DNA of 64,000 nt from NCBI GenBank assembly GCA_016490735.1, contig JAEMWC010000373.1:190001-254000 (forward strand), given 5' to 3'. Shown one piece after another: positions 13,401 to 26,153 of the stretch. The notes below the pieces were generated by a model. It was not told the DNA's origin, searched no databases, and worked only from the letters and a program-made list of their open reading frames with translations. The position numbers and the translations under genes were made by a program. Numbering within the stretch: position 1 is the first letter of the stretch; the number at the start of each line of letters is the position of its first letter. This DNA comes from Pachyseris speciosa. Taxonomy: Eukaryota > Cnidaria > Anthozoa > Scleractinia > Pachyseridae.

Positions 13401-14011
13401 CCCTTTGACTCCTGAACATTTTGCCAGAAAACACCTTTTAAAGCTTGTCGAGCTGTTTTCTGGTCAGAATCTAGGCGAAAAGAAGCAAAACTGCTTAAAA
13501 CTCTGTTTGCTGGTAGAGCTCATGGCGTCCTTGATTTGAGCTTTCAAAGTTCGGGCATGCGCAGAAAGCAAAATTTCGAGAAAATTTCGTTTTGGGGTTG
13601 AAACGTTTCAACACCCCTTCGCCTTCTACCTTTCGCTTCCTCTCCTCCCCTTTTCTTTTGCTTTTCCTGCCTCATTTTCTTTCTCTCTTGCTGGGCATTT
13701 CCTAGGCTTCCTTTCGGTGGGAAAAGATTTGGGGAAAACGTTTAGGATCATAGGATTAGATGGAAGGAAGTGCAGGTGGGTAGTGGAACAAGATTTTCAC
13801 TCAAATTTTCGGGGTAACGTCACTTGGTGTTTTTGTGTTTTCCCCGGCCTGTTTGACGGAATGGTGCTCATTTGGGTATGGTTTGAAAGATCTCTTTGCC
13901 CTAAACATGTTACATGGTAAAGTTGTCTGCGAGCGTTAAAACTGATGACATCACAAGTGGTACAAGGGACGTGGTTCTGCACGGCCGGTTTAGGCCGGTG
14001 TAGGAGTCATT
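13401..14011. mobile_element. TTAA-flanked non-autonomous element
   Basis: TTAA lies at both borders (13397-13400 and 14012-14015). The ends are imperfect inverses: CCCTTTGACTCCT on the left and AGGAGTCATT on the right. A GGCCGGTTTAGGCCGG hairpin sits just inside the right end, and a similar one occurs in the element at 56445-57459. TTAA targets suggest mobilisation by a piggyBac- or Kolobok-type transposase. No transposase is encoded. Confidence 0.5.
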
Positions 14012-14487
14012 TTAATTTGCGGCATAGTCATTAATGATTTTTGCATCGTGTAGAAGATTCATTTTAAAAGACCAATTAAAATAGCATTTTGTCGAAAACA
14101 ACATTCTTTAGTGGTTATGAAGATGCATTTCCCTTGGATTAATGTTCGATTGTGCGAATAAAATCTCAGTTACGCCGAAACACATTTTGTTCAGCAGTTT
14201 CTCACCAGTGCGCTCAACGCGGCAATAAAGGCTGAAACTTCACGACCTGCAGTTCAGCAAGAGCTAAATGATCGGGAAGAGGCAAGGCGGCAGGGGATTC
14301 CTCTAGGAGACTTAAGAGTAGAGAAAAGAAATACGAATTACTGTAACAGCCAGAAAATCTGCTCAGTGGTTTAGGTTTATGTAGACCTATCTACCACGAT
14401 GTTTAACTGAACTGGGACCATATTGAAGGATGGACGAAAAACTTGTTAATTACTCTATTACAGTTACAGTACACTGTTCCTCTGTTA
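14012..14487. other. gene-free stretch
   Basis: No recognisable gene or repeat end. Confidence 0.35.
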
Positions 14488-14489
14488 TA

Positions 14490-14866
14490 CCGTAAAAGCT
14501 CTATTAAGCCCCCGGTTTGGAAGTAGGTTTTTGTAATAAGCTCCCCTCCCCCTTTTGGGACATGAAATTTTGTAATTAGTCGTCCATATTTCCTCTTGCG
14601 TAATCACCTTGATGTGGCCCAATTGGTTTGATTTTTAAGCAAATATACACTCAAACACGTAATACTGTTGGCTGCTCTTTATTAGATAATAAAATTTCAC
14701 TGTAGTTGTTTGAGTTTTGTACCATAACTGTTGTAAGACGAAAACAGGGTGTTTAAAATATGAAATAAGACCCCCTTCTCTATTAAGCCCCCCCTCTCTA
14801 ATAAGCCCCCCTTAATGAGATCTGAAATCAAATAAGCCCACCAGGGGCTTAATACAGCTTTTACGG
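14490..14866. mobile_element. Tc1/mariner-like MITE with TA target duplication
   Basis: The element starts CCGTAAAAGCTCTATTAAG and ends with the near-perfect inverse. TA flanks both ends (14488-14489, 14867-14868). The body carries further AATAAGCCCC motifs. There is no transposase ORF. A TA duplication is the hallmark of Tc1/mariner mobilisation. Confidence 0.8.
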
Positions 14867-15107
14867 TAAATGAATTTCTTTTCTCGTTAAAGAACATTAA
14901 GATGCGGGAAATATAAGTCTATTCTCTTAAAAGGTTGATGTTTCCATTTAATTGAAACTACATTGATATTAATGAATGTTCTCCACTATGTAAAATTTGT
15001 TATTGAACAAGCGAAAATTAAATGTTTCTTTATTTTTCTGCAAAGATTACACATTCGTTTTAATGAATCAATTTTTGACCCCCCTTTTTTATTGGTGTAA
15101 TGTACTT

Positions 15108-15566
15108 GTAATAGGCACACAAAAAACATATTTTAAGGAGAAGAAAAGTTTAATAGTAGAAGTTGGATTATTTATATATGATTGGGGTGAAACTCTGCGT
15201 TTGGAGCCAGGAAGGAGTTTGAGATGATGACGAAGTGGTCCAATTTCCTCTCATTATTTGCAAGATCGGGCAATTTGAAATCACAATACTAAAAGAATAT
15301 AGCCCAGAAAAACAATAAGGCTTTAGTTTTTACTACTATTCATAGTTTTTGCTACATAATAACAGCTTTCTTCAGTTGTTCATGCTTCGAACATTTCTCG
15401 CACAACTCCGTAAAAACACTTAGAACAACGAGTATGCAGGGCTAAAACAAGCACGGTGACCCCATCTTTTTATTGCATTTTTTCAATGTCCTATGCATGG
15501 CTATCAATTGTGCCAAGTCTGAAAAAAATCTTAATAGTAGATCCTTTTCAGGGGAATTACCTTAAG
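15108..15566 (+). repeat. interspersed repeat, copy 1
   Basis: About 460 bp that recur in inverse orientation at 59213-59690 with roughly 85 percent identity by eye. Shared landmarks are GTAATAGGCACAC at one end, AACTCTGC(G/C)TTTGGAGCCAG in the middle and GGGAATTACCTTAA at the other. No ORF is conserved between the copies, so it is probably a non-coding transposon relic. Confidence 0.75.
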
Positions 15567-16737
15567 TTATTCCTGACATCATTTTAGGAATATTTTTTTT
15601 CTAGCCGAAATCCATTTTAGAACAATGAACAATCATATTTTTATACTTAGTGGTGCAATGAAACGACCAACCATTAACTTCTATTCTCGTCAGGAGCCCA
15701 TAGTGATGAGCTCCTGTTCTCGTATAGACTTCTTTCAGCTGTAATTCCCAATATGGGCCCATTTGTTTAAAGTACGATTAAGCTAATCCCGGGTTAGAGT
15801 GAACTTTGAGTCCAGATTAGTTGCTGTTCAATAAAAACAGTTCCAAAAGCTTTTCACCCTTTGATTAAAAGAGTAAAATTTGATGTACAAAACCTTCGCA
15901 TCGAGTGAGATGAAAACTTCGGTCAACTCCTAATCCTGGGTTAGTGTTAATCGACTTTCGAACAACCGTGAAGGTGGAGGGCAAAACAATGGTTGTTCTC
16001 TCCCTTGAGAGAAACAAACCTTTCAAATGCAAAACAATCTTATTGTTATTGTCCTGCGCATTGGGAATCAACTGAAACGGGTCTATAAGTTTGTTCACTT
16101 TCTCATGTGACCTTGTTGGCAGCTGAAAACCTTATGAAGATCGAACGCACTGCCATTGTAGGCACGAACGGAGAGACAGAGTCGAGGCTATTGCGGAGAA
16201 GGGTTAGGTACGTGCAGGATGGAAAAGTAGGAGACAGATTGCGTTTTGAACATTGAGGTTGCGATCAACTCATTGATGCCAAAATGCATGCACACTAGGA
16301 TTATTCGGCAACACTATGGCCTAAGGTCCACGCTTGAAGTTGCTTTAGGGCGGCGTTTTTCCGCAGAGCCTTTGTCTGTCAAAGGGTCCCAGGTGCAGTT
16401 TAGGCTTGAAAATACAATGCGTACCTTAGTCTGGAGTTGTCATAATTTGTCATTTCCGAGTAAAACACGTCGGCTGCAAATTAAGATTGCCCCAAAACAA
16501 ACTTGAGAGCCAAAGTTTTGAAAAGTTACGCAGAAGTACTTGATCTCTTGTCTTTATTACATAAAAATAACACTCAATAAGCAAGTACATCATCTGTATC
16601 GTTAACGTTGAGGGTAAAAGATGCCGCATTCCGCAAGATGATACCCGTAAGATGAAAAGAGGCAAAGGTCAAACATGGACTTTACTTGAAACTCAAAATA
16701 GTAAAAAAATAAAACAATAAACAACAAGGGAGGCCTT
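15567..16737. other. gene-free stretch
   Basis: Short ORFs without recognisable features; no repeat boundary seen. Confidence 0.35.
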
Positions 16738-18175
16738 AACAACGGATAGTGTTGTTGCTAGGGAAGCCGACAGACAAACAGAAGCCTTATTTTAATAGGA
16801 TAAGAGATTATAGCCGTGCAGCTTATGGTGTCATGTCTGATTTGTTTATGACGTAAAAAAATGTGATAAGCGAATGGTAGCGAATGTTGAAGTGCGGGCT
16901 CATTTGTGGATATTGGCACAGCATCATAATCAATTTGCATCAATGAGTCCAGTTTGAATAAACGGAAAGAGTTTACTGCCCACAAAACCGAGTCGTGACC
17001 AGAAATTATGATGCACAGGCTACTAATCCTGATGAGAATGCGAACGAATTCTGCAAACCACCTAAATAGGGAGTGGTCACTAGAGCGACACATTTGTTGG
17101 ATAACGACGATTCTCAGCAAGTTAGTAGTTGTGATGTTCAGGGAGATTTTTGTCAGCCTTGTAGAGAACAATCTTCTTTGTAAGTGTTCTTTTGTTTATT
17201 AATTTTAGTCTTTAGTATTGTTGGCAAAATAAAGCTGCCAGGTAACCAAACCTGCACTCGCAGTTAAATTAAACGAGTGGAACGTCCAGGTAACAAAGCA
17301 TTATAACGCATAAGTTTTTATTGATAGCAGCAAATCGTAAGAATTTTGTCTGGACTGAAGTATTAGGATTTGCTGCTGTAACTGAAAATAGCAAAACAGT
17401 TTGTGCAGTTCAAGGATATTTAATTCCACGTAAAAGATGATTACTTAGTGATGCGAGATCATTTGGAAATTTTATGCACACTTTCGAGAACAACATGCAG
17501 CGCTCTACTATTGTGCTAAACCCTCAGACAATTACGCACAACAGTTGAACATAAGTGTACATTATGTGCTCCCTGTAAATAATCAACTTACCTCGATACC
17601 TGTGGCGTTGCCCAGTAAGATGTTGATAAGGAAGAGCTTGAAACGCAACGAACATTCATCAAAAATTATTTAGCTTTCTCCCAGAGGTGAAAGAGGACTT
17701 TGCACCCGCCACCTTAATTGTGATCACGTGCGTAAAACCGGACATGCACGCGCGAGTGACAAAAAGTATTTCACGCAGTTTCCACGTGATCAGCAGGAAA
17801 AGATGAAGGTGGAGACACAACAGTTTAGCATAGCACTTGACAGAACGTTATTCTCATGACTAAAACTAAGAAATTAAACTACAATTGTGGCCTTGAACCG
17901 CGCTTTCGCAGCTCAACGGCATCGTCAGGGACAGATAAGATAAAATATTCCTCGAGGGCCGAATAAAAGGGATGTCCAGACATGACACCATAAGCTGCAC
18001 GACTATAATGTCTTCTCCTATTAAAACAAGGCTTCTGTTTGTCTGTCGGCGTTGTTAAGCCCGCGGTCCTCGCGGAATATTTTATCTTATCTGTCCCCGA
18101 CGATGCCGTTGAGCGGCGAAAGCTCGGACTTTTAGTATTTTAGTGTAAATTATAGTAGTTCAAGGCCACAATTGT
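16738..18175. repeat. nested inverted repeats
   Basis: A roughly 100-bp segment at 16738-16846 recurs inverted at about 17965-18062 (landmarks GACAGACAAACAGAAGCC and GACATGACACCATAAGCTGC). Around the second copy, 17880-17960 and 18060-18175 form another inverted pair sharing AACGGCATCGTC and ATAAGATAAAATATTCC. The arrangement suggests successive insertions of elements with inverted ends. No coding sequence is apparent. Confidence 0.65.
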
Positions 18176-19080
18176 ATTTTATTTTTTTAGTCAAAATGCT
18201 ACTGAAGGACAACATCCAAAGATTACTAAAATTAAGCTTTTGCCTTGTTGCCGTCAGCATCCTTTGCAAGTCCCAAATAAATAAAATTACACTTCTTAGA
18301 GATGACATTAATGTGAGCAGCTAGTGCAACACGCTAACTGTGTGTTAGCATTGGATTAACGTAGAAATTACGACAAGTTGCCTGTAAATACATCTTTTGA
18401 CGTCAGAGCTTTAGCTTAGTAACGTCAGGCATCTGATTCTAAGATTGTCGTTGGTATTAGTGAGTGTAACTCTTCACTCTGAGTTTCGATCCTTTTCTTG
18501 CCAGTGTTGTTCATATGTGTTAACAAGTACCCTATGCTTTTCTGAGCCCTTACGGGCTAAAATTAGGCCTTCTACGCGGCAGCCGTTGCTAGATGGTAAA
18601 ACATCCAGCAAATAAATTTTACAAGAGCTTCAATATTTTGTTCCCTGTTTACGGAAGCGGAGATGTGCCAATCAAAAATCTGAAAAAAAATCAATGCTAT
18701 GAAAAGCTAACTATGTGTATCTGTGGCAGAATCTACGTAACACAGTTTTCGCCAAATTAACCAAAGTCTTGTCAAGTTCGACCAATAGAAGGCGCCGCGA
18801 GATGCACGGCTAAATACTTAAAGCCCGGTTAGTTAATTCGGACAGTTTGACAAGTTCAATAAACACCTTTCACGCATGATAAGTCATACCAGCAGGCCCA
18901 ATCAAACCACAAGCTTATTATCCAAAGGTCAATTACGGTAATCTGTGTTTGTGAAAGGATTTTACATTTTAATTGCAGTTCAGTGACTGTCACAGGATAC
19001 AGTTAAAAAGAATAAAATGCGAAAGCCAACCGTGGAGACCATCGGTTAACTAGAGTAAAGAAACAAAGTGTACTAAGGTC
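18176..19080. other. gene-free stretch
   Basis: No gene or repeat boundary recognised. Confidence 0.35.
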
Positions 19081-20239
19081 ACATGGTAGCGGGCATTACC
19101 CCTTAAATCTACCAAAGCAAAGATCAGTGAAAGATTCAGACCAAGCATTAGCAGCCATGGACAGCTGGGGAAGACTATTCTGCGAGTCTGCGAGCCGGAG
19201 CCTTGAGGCTCGAGCCTCTTTTTGCGAGCCCCAAGAGATTCCCGCCAAAAGAGGCATTATGTCTTTATTTGGTATTTATTGTATGCGGTCTTCATTGTAT
19301 GACCTACCGACATGGCCCTTCAAAAATTCTTGAGTAACGTGCCCTCTTTTCATTGCTGTATTTTCAGTCCTGTTTTCGTAGTGCTGACTTCACAGTAACT
19401 TCTAAAATGCTGTGCGACGTTAAGCTTCATGACGGTAAAATCAGGCTCTGCTTCCAAAAAAACTCTGCCAAACTATCCAAATTGTTTTCCATGAAGTGAA
19501 AAGACCCTCGTCACTGCCTTTTTTCAAAGAGCAGAAAATCTTCTCGCCGGATCGCTTTTGTTTTGGAAGCCATCTTGGGCTGAAAACCTGAGGGGATGGA
19601 CGCTGAAAGGCTGTATTGCGGACCCCTAATTTTTCGAATAATTATTGCTGGCTGTATTATGAGCTCACTTTTGTTTGTCCTGGGTCTAACTACCAATCTA
19701 TTGTGTATTTATTGACAAGCACATTCCTTCTTATTTGTATTTATTGCATTGATTTACTGCCTCAGGAAAAGATTTCTCTAGCATACATTGCTTAAATACT
19801 GTGCAAATTGATCAGCCCGATAGTGACTCCATCACGCCCTGATGACCGCAAGCTAGCAATTGTCCATGTGCTTTATCTAAAAGAAAAAGGCTAAAATATG
19901 TGAGATAAACACACGAGGAAATATTTTTTTCACAAAAAGAAAAAGAAAAAAGGCTCGCAAAAAGAGGCTCCGGCTCGCAGACTCGCACATTAGTTACACT
20001 CTGGACAGCTGTTTCGGCCTTGTTAGCCCTCATCAGCATGGCATAGCTATTGCTCAGGCTCAAGTACCCACGTATCAATAAAACAAGCAGTGAAAACGTA
20101 AAGCTTGTGGGATGTGGCTGGAATGACAAGGATACCTCACAAATTAATGTGATCAGGTAAGCTGAAGCTGTCCATGGCTGCTAATGCTTGGGCTCAATCT
20201 TTGCTTTGGTAGATTTAAGGGGTAATGCCCGCTACCATG
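19081..20239. mobile_element. 1.16-kb element with ~80-bp inverted ends
   Basis: Ends 19081-19166 and 20166-20239 are inverse copies (landmarks GCGGGCATTACCCCTTAA and GCTGCTAATGCTTGG). A second inverted pair lies inside at 19181-19230 and 19951-19988, built on GCGAGTCTGCGAGCCGGAGC. A third pair, 20095-20175 and 20261-20338, straddles the right end. No transposase ORF. Likely a non-autonomous DNA transposon or foldback element. Confidence 0.6.
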
Positions 20240-20339
20240 TTGCCTTAGTGCTCTTAGAGAGGCTTCAGCTTACCAGATCACATTCATTTGTGAGGTATCC
20301 TTGTCACTTCAGCCACATCCCTGGCCACAAGCTGTACAT

Positions 20340-21061
20340 TTTCACTATAGAGACAAAGTGTCTGCTTAACTTACACCCTTCTTTAATTTAACACTTTAAA
20401 GACCGATAAACACGAAAATCTTTACTACGATGTTTTAAAGTGAGCGGCCACATTAAAAAGGAAAACTTTACTCTTACTTGTCCTCTCTTAATTCCTGTTC
20501 CCTCAAACTGTTTGTCCCTGCAAGATCCTGACGTTGGCAACATGCATGGCCACATGGTTGTTGTTATTTGCCAAGAAATGTTCTGAGTGTTTGATGGAGT
20601 TTGTTATTTTTCTCACAGGTGTGGCAAATAGAAGAAAGCGTTTTCGTACCGTAGCAGATTACATTATTCAAATACTTTTGCAATAGACCACAATAGCAAT
20701 AGACCACTTCTAGCAATAGACCACTTCTTTGGATGGTTGTAGCTCTTCGGCATCTTTTCCAAAGGGTTGGATATGCACAATAACAGGCCTACCGTAGAGT
20801 ATACTTTGAAAGGGTCTTCCTCTCTTACAAGTAGCGACTGGAAATTATTCCTCTGTACATGTACTGGGTGCTAATAAATAGACACCGTCATCGTTAAAAT
20901 TAACCCACATTTAGGACAAAACATTTATTTGGAAGTACACAGACTGGTTGCATTTGGGAGACGGAGTAGGGAGTTATTGTGTGCCGTTTGTCAGGATTTG
21001 GAGAACTGAATGCACGGGACGACAATATACACTGGAATAGAATCCCAGTAATAATAATTAT
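20340..21061. other. gene-free stretch
   Basis: Contains a short tandem motif (CAATAGACCAC repeated near 20690-20725) but no gene. Confidence 0.35.
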
Positions 21062-21672
21062 AAAAGTAAATTATAATTATCATAAAAAATTTCCCAGAAT
21101 CCCTTAAGGCTATTTTTTCAAGCTTCATAATTTTAGCAATTTTATACCTAGGGTGTGTCACACCAGATAAAGATAACATTTGCCATAAAATATCTGATAT
21201 CTCAAAGCTAAGGCGATGGCGTCATCAATCACGTGACTGAGGCGGAAATAGCGTTTTAGGCTACTGTCACATGATTTCTTGATCAATTTAAAGGCAAATA
21301 GGATATTTAAGGTTAAATTTTTGAGGGGCATATGAAAATGACCACTTGACGTCTGACATTTGAAATTTAAGGGGGCAATGCATATGAGCAAGAAATTTGG
21401 AGGACTAGGTCGAGTTCTTTGTAGACTCAAACGTTACTTGACATGAAATCGAAAATTTGAGAGATGGTAAGGTTCCACCTGACAATTTTGGAAATTACCA
21501 GAAGCAGGGCATGACATCACCAGGTTTTTAGTTTGTTTTTAAAGTACATTAGTTTTCATAAAACGACTAGGTTTGGCTGTATTATTCTTGAAATCTTCAC
21601 ATTGTACCGTGTATGAGTAATTATACCTCCGTTTTCTAAACGTAAGCGAAAGAAAAATGGGCCGCAAGTTTA

Positions 21673-22027
21673 GCTATGTCTACACTATACCGGATAGCTC
21701 TTGTGCCGGCACAAAAACTATATCGGATAGGGCTTTTGTTCACATTCAAAATGATGATTTCGGCACGGTTTTTGCGTCGGAGCGATGCTGGGCCGCTGCG
21801 GTCTTGAAAGTGAATCGTTACATATCGGATAGGTTTTCGTGACATTTTCTGGAGTAGTGTGAACAAAGAATCGAACCGAAACGGAAATCAACAACGAGGA
21901 ACGAGGATTGGATTTTAGTGGAAAGATGGCAGCGGCAATGGTTCCTCTTGGGCCACTTCCGTTCACACCAGGCCGGAGTATTTTTCACAACGGCATAAAA
22001 TGCTATCCAGCATAGTGTAGACATAGC
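21673..22027. mobile_element. MITE inserted in repeat R
   Basis: Ends are GCTATGTCTACACTAT and its inverse, followed inward by GGATAGC on both sides. The corresponding place in R copy 2 (about 27780) lacks these 355 bp, which supports insertion. No ORF of interest; a clear target duplication was not found. Confidence 0.75.
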
Positions 22028-24973
22028 CTTAGAGATTGCGGAAATTGAACGATTTTGCGAGTTTATATCGAAACGGTGACTTATGTTTTACAGCCTTGAA
22101 CTATTCTTCTGTGAAAGTTCTGTTTGTTTGAAAAATAAACGTTCAACCTTCATAAATAAAGGAGGACATTTCACAGGAAAATCCCTATGTACTGTTTGGC
22201 CGCCATATTGCTTTTACACTTTTCCGGGAGGTTGCCATTTTGTCGTAAGGGCCACACCGAAATGTTCTTTCGATAGCCGGAACTAAGTCTAATTTCATAA
22301 ATTCCTAAAACGAATTTTCATGGGAATAACTCTTAAAGAGTTTCCAAGTTTTGGTCAAACAAGAAGATAAGAAAATGGATATTTTGGGCAGATCATATGG
22401 AGAAAATGCTTCATAAGTGCACCGTACCTCCCAACAGAACTTATGCATTGTGTCCCCCCCTGATTCATCCAAGCGTTTGGCACACTACGGGACGGTACGT
22501 CGTCAAAGTACTCGATGCGATTTTGGACAATTTCAACCTTAAAATTGCTATTACCTTGGTTCTTACGAATGAATCACAGAGAAGAGCTCTATTTAGCTGT
22601 GATTGAGAGAGACTTTGCCCTTAATTTACGGCAGTTTTGAGTTGACGTGAGTCGTCTTCACGGTTCAGGACAGCTGGCAGTCGGTTGCGTGAAAAGTCTG
22701 TCGAAGTGCTGATCCCAGAAGAATAAAAGAATCGTGAGAGCGACTACTATTTTGAAGAAGGATTTTTAACATTGTTTCAAGCCTCAATCGTTGGAGTTGA
22801 CCGCTGTCGAGCCGAGAAATGTTTGAGAATGTGTGTAAACAAGCTGGTCGAGTGAGTTCAAGAATCGAATCACAACATGGACAGACATGGACAACTTTGA
22901 TGAGAAACTATTAAGCTTAATTCCAGGATCCAGGAGTTAGTCTGGTAAGCGAAATTTTCTCTTTACAAAAAGTCAGTTTCAGTAGCTATTGTTATTCTAA
23001 CTAGGACAGTACGCGTGTTTTTTTGATGACAAGATTGCATTGGATAAACTAGTACTCTGTTCACTGAACCGCATGCATAGCTTTTCGCTTTTTTGCTGCT
23101 GGCCGGAGGTGTAGCTTTATTCCAAACTGAATCCAGAATCAGATTTAACCGTTTATTTTACGATTACTTCCGACAGAAATGGAAAATCGTTGTGATAGTA
23201 CCGAGCGAGTTTGTTGAAGAATTTATCCGGACAGCGTAAGTGCTGATGAATCCCAAGACTCCGGACTTTTATTTTTCAGTTCGATTAGTTTCAATAGAAA
23301 CAGAAACTTGGCAATGAATGTGGTCGAGTGAACAGCTTCATGGAAGAGCTATAAAGCTTTATATAAGTATAAATAAATTTGAAGCAAGGACTGAATTAAC
23401 CTTTCCTATGAAGCATTGAAAAAATGCATTTTGCTTATCAAAATATTTTTAAGCCAGTGTAAGCTATTCAAAATTACAGTATCAGGAAGTTTTCATCTTT
23501 TTTGACTAGGCTAAGATTGAAATAAATTTTTATTACAGAAAACAAGTTTCTTACTGTTGACTTCCATTTGTTGTTGTTTGATTATCACCAGTCAACCTCC
23601 ATTGACATTATATTGATCAGTTTTAAACAATTTTGTTTTTTTATCATTTCTTGTATTACTTAATCCTGTGGTCTTTATTCTACTTTCACGTTTCCTTTGA
23701 AAATATTTGTCCTGTGCAAAGAGCACCTAACAAAAAATGACAACTTACAGTATTTCCATATGTGCCAATATTTCCATATCTTCCACTTTGAACAGTAAAG
23801 GTTTGCATGAAAGCAAATTTTGATGTGACAGTGGTCTGTTATGTGTATGAGCCATTAACAAACACAACAAAGGAAAAATATATCTGACAATTTTCATTAC
23901 CATAAAAACTCACAACTGATCCCTACAGTTTCATCAGCAACATAATAAGTCTGTACAGTACAGTGTGCAATGCTCTTAATTAAAAACATGCTTGGAATAC
24001 ACCGTATGTGGACACAGCCAAACATGAATAAGCTTAATTTGTAATTGTTAGCAGAAAATAATACTTATGTTGACCAGGCCCGGCATTAAGCGTCTGAGAT
24101 GACAACCCTTATCAATTTATTAGCAATTAATTACCCTGCACCTTTTGATAGCAAAATGTTTTAACCACATGCCTGATAGCTGATCGATTTATGACCAGCC
24201 TCACTATAACCTCGTTCAGGATAACAGATTCTTTAGTATTTTGATCTCAAAAGCAAGGTTAGTGAGGCTATTTTGAAAAAGAACAAAAGAATAATTTAAA
24301 GGCAGCCATTTTGCATAGGGTCTATTACTTTGCTCCACTAACATTGATCAGTTATTTTTTATTGTAGTTTGTTTGTTTTAATTCAGCTTAGCATTCTTGA
24401 ATCTATTTTTTTCTATGGAGGCTGGATTATTGAATTTAAGACTGCAGTACTCTTCAAGCACTTTTTATGTGCAAATTTGTCCTTCAGAATATCTTTGCTA
24501 TTAGTGCACAAACAGGACAATTTCCTATTTTCATAATAAGTGTGCCATTGCCTCTGAACAGTTGTTACTACAGAAAACAACTTTCATGCCATTGGTTTTT
24601 TTTATTATTTTTACTATTGTTGTTGTTTGATGATCACCATTACCTCCAGTAACATTGATCAGATTTAAATTATTTTGATTGTTTTGTTTATTTCAATATT
24701 CAGCTTAGTATTTCTTGAATTAATCTAATTGGTTTCTAAATTGTCTGAGTTAAAACTGCTTAACTCTCCAAGCATTTTTTGATGTACAAATATGTCTTTG
24801 AAAATAATTATGCTTGCTTGGTGTGTACAAAGGGAGAAAAATAATATTTTGACATGTTGCCGGTAAGTTATATCCATATGCGCCACCAAAACTGAACAGT
24901 GGTGGCGTACATGAAAACAAATTTTATGTGACATTAGTCTGTTATTGTGTGCACTGAACTGCACAATACAATT

Positions 24974-25162
24974 AACAAATAAAAAAGCCTTAACCGTGCT
25001 TTGTTCTGTTATAAGGCACGCAAGGAAGTGACGAGAGCACGAAAGAAGTAGAAAGAAGCACGAGCCGTAGGCGAGTGCTTTTAACTACTTCTTGAGTGCT
25101 CTCGTCACTTCCTTGCGTGCCTTATAACAGAACAAAGCACGGTTAAGGCTTTTTTATTTGTT
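24974..25162. repeat. 189-bp near-perfect palindrome
   Basis: The arms match over about 65 outer bases, including GGCACGCAAGGAAGTGACG and its inverse, around a centre with GAGCCGTAGGCGAG. This is a foldback MITE-like structure without coding capacity. Its ATAAGGCACG motif also appears in two direct copies of CTCTCATAAGGCACGCT at about 25252 and 27024. Confidence 0.9.
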
Positions 25163-26080
25163 TTATGATAAAGAATTTCTTAATTTCCTCACGCATTCGG
25201 CTACAATTTTCGGAAAACTTTATTTTCCAAATCCTACGAGTGGCGAGTGTACTCTCATAAGGCACGCTAGAACAGACCAATCACAATCCTTGTTAGAATG
25301 GCTCAATACATTTCATTGGTTAAACACGACCAAAGCTGTCAAAATGTCAAACCATCAAAGTGCAAGTTGTTTTTTACTCTAAAATCGCGATCAAAAAGCA
25401 AATTGTTCAGTGAAATTCGGCGGAATTTTGACTCATGCATTCGCTAAAAAAGGCGTAATGATCAAGAGCTAGTTTTAAAAGACACTCAGGAAGGTGAATT
25501 TTCGAGTTTGAAATGAAAGTGTAAAAGATTTTACTCGTGAAAAGCTTAAAACATGGATCGGCTTGCATGGCGCCCGGCGTAGCGGGATTGTGTGGTTGAA
25601 AAACAAAATGATGATTCCACGGCATCATGCAGCTCACCAAAAAGGGTCACAGAACAGTTTACCATTAACTGGAGTAACGAGTAGCTCAAACTTGAAGGAC
25701 GAAGTTCTTTCTTTGGACAATCCGTTTGCAATGTTTACCGATGCGTGTTTTTAAGTGGATGTGTTTTTTCAAGTGATGGAAACCTCTACAACGACAGGTG
25801 AATGAAATAAATTTCAGCTTTGAACATTTGGTTTAATTGTTGCTACTTTTGTTCAGGACTGAAACTCGTATTTATCTCTCGACTGGATGTAAATAGTAAT
25901 CATCTACACTCGTTTTGGACGCAAATTAAGCTTAAGCTTAGTTGAACTGTTTTTTTTGCGAGTGAACGAGTGATTTTACTCCACTTGGCTGACTGTTTTT
26001 CGACGTGCCTTAGCAATGTTAAGAAAATTTTGTCCTTATTTTATTAACACGTAATTGGAATGAGTCGTCGTAAACCACTT
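25163..26080. other. gene-free stretch inside repeat R
   Basis: Short ORFs only; none shows a recognised domain. Confidence 0.35.
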
Positions 26081-26153
26081 GTGTTTTCAGAAGTTGCTGA
26101 AATTGCACTCGTCGCTGTATGACTCGGCCAATTTCAGCAACTTCTGAAAACAC
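26081..26153. repeat. 73-bp hairpin
   Basis: GTGTTTTCAGAAGTTGCTGA followed by its exact inverse, with a 23-base loop containing ACTCG near both ends. It could form a stable stem or be a tiny foldback element. Confidence 0.85.

Noticed and set aside
16758..17171. 137-codon minus-strand ORF
   Set aside because: Longest ORF of its region but low-complexity hydrophobic, no recognisable domain, and partly inside an inverted-repeat segment.
21158..21430. ORF conserved between repeat R copies (also 27510-27746)
   Set aside because: Similarity reflects DNA-level repeat homology. Neither copy shows a domain, and frames are not better preserved than the surrounding non-coding DNA as far as can be judged by eye.
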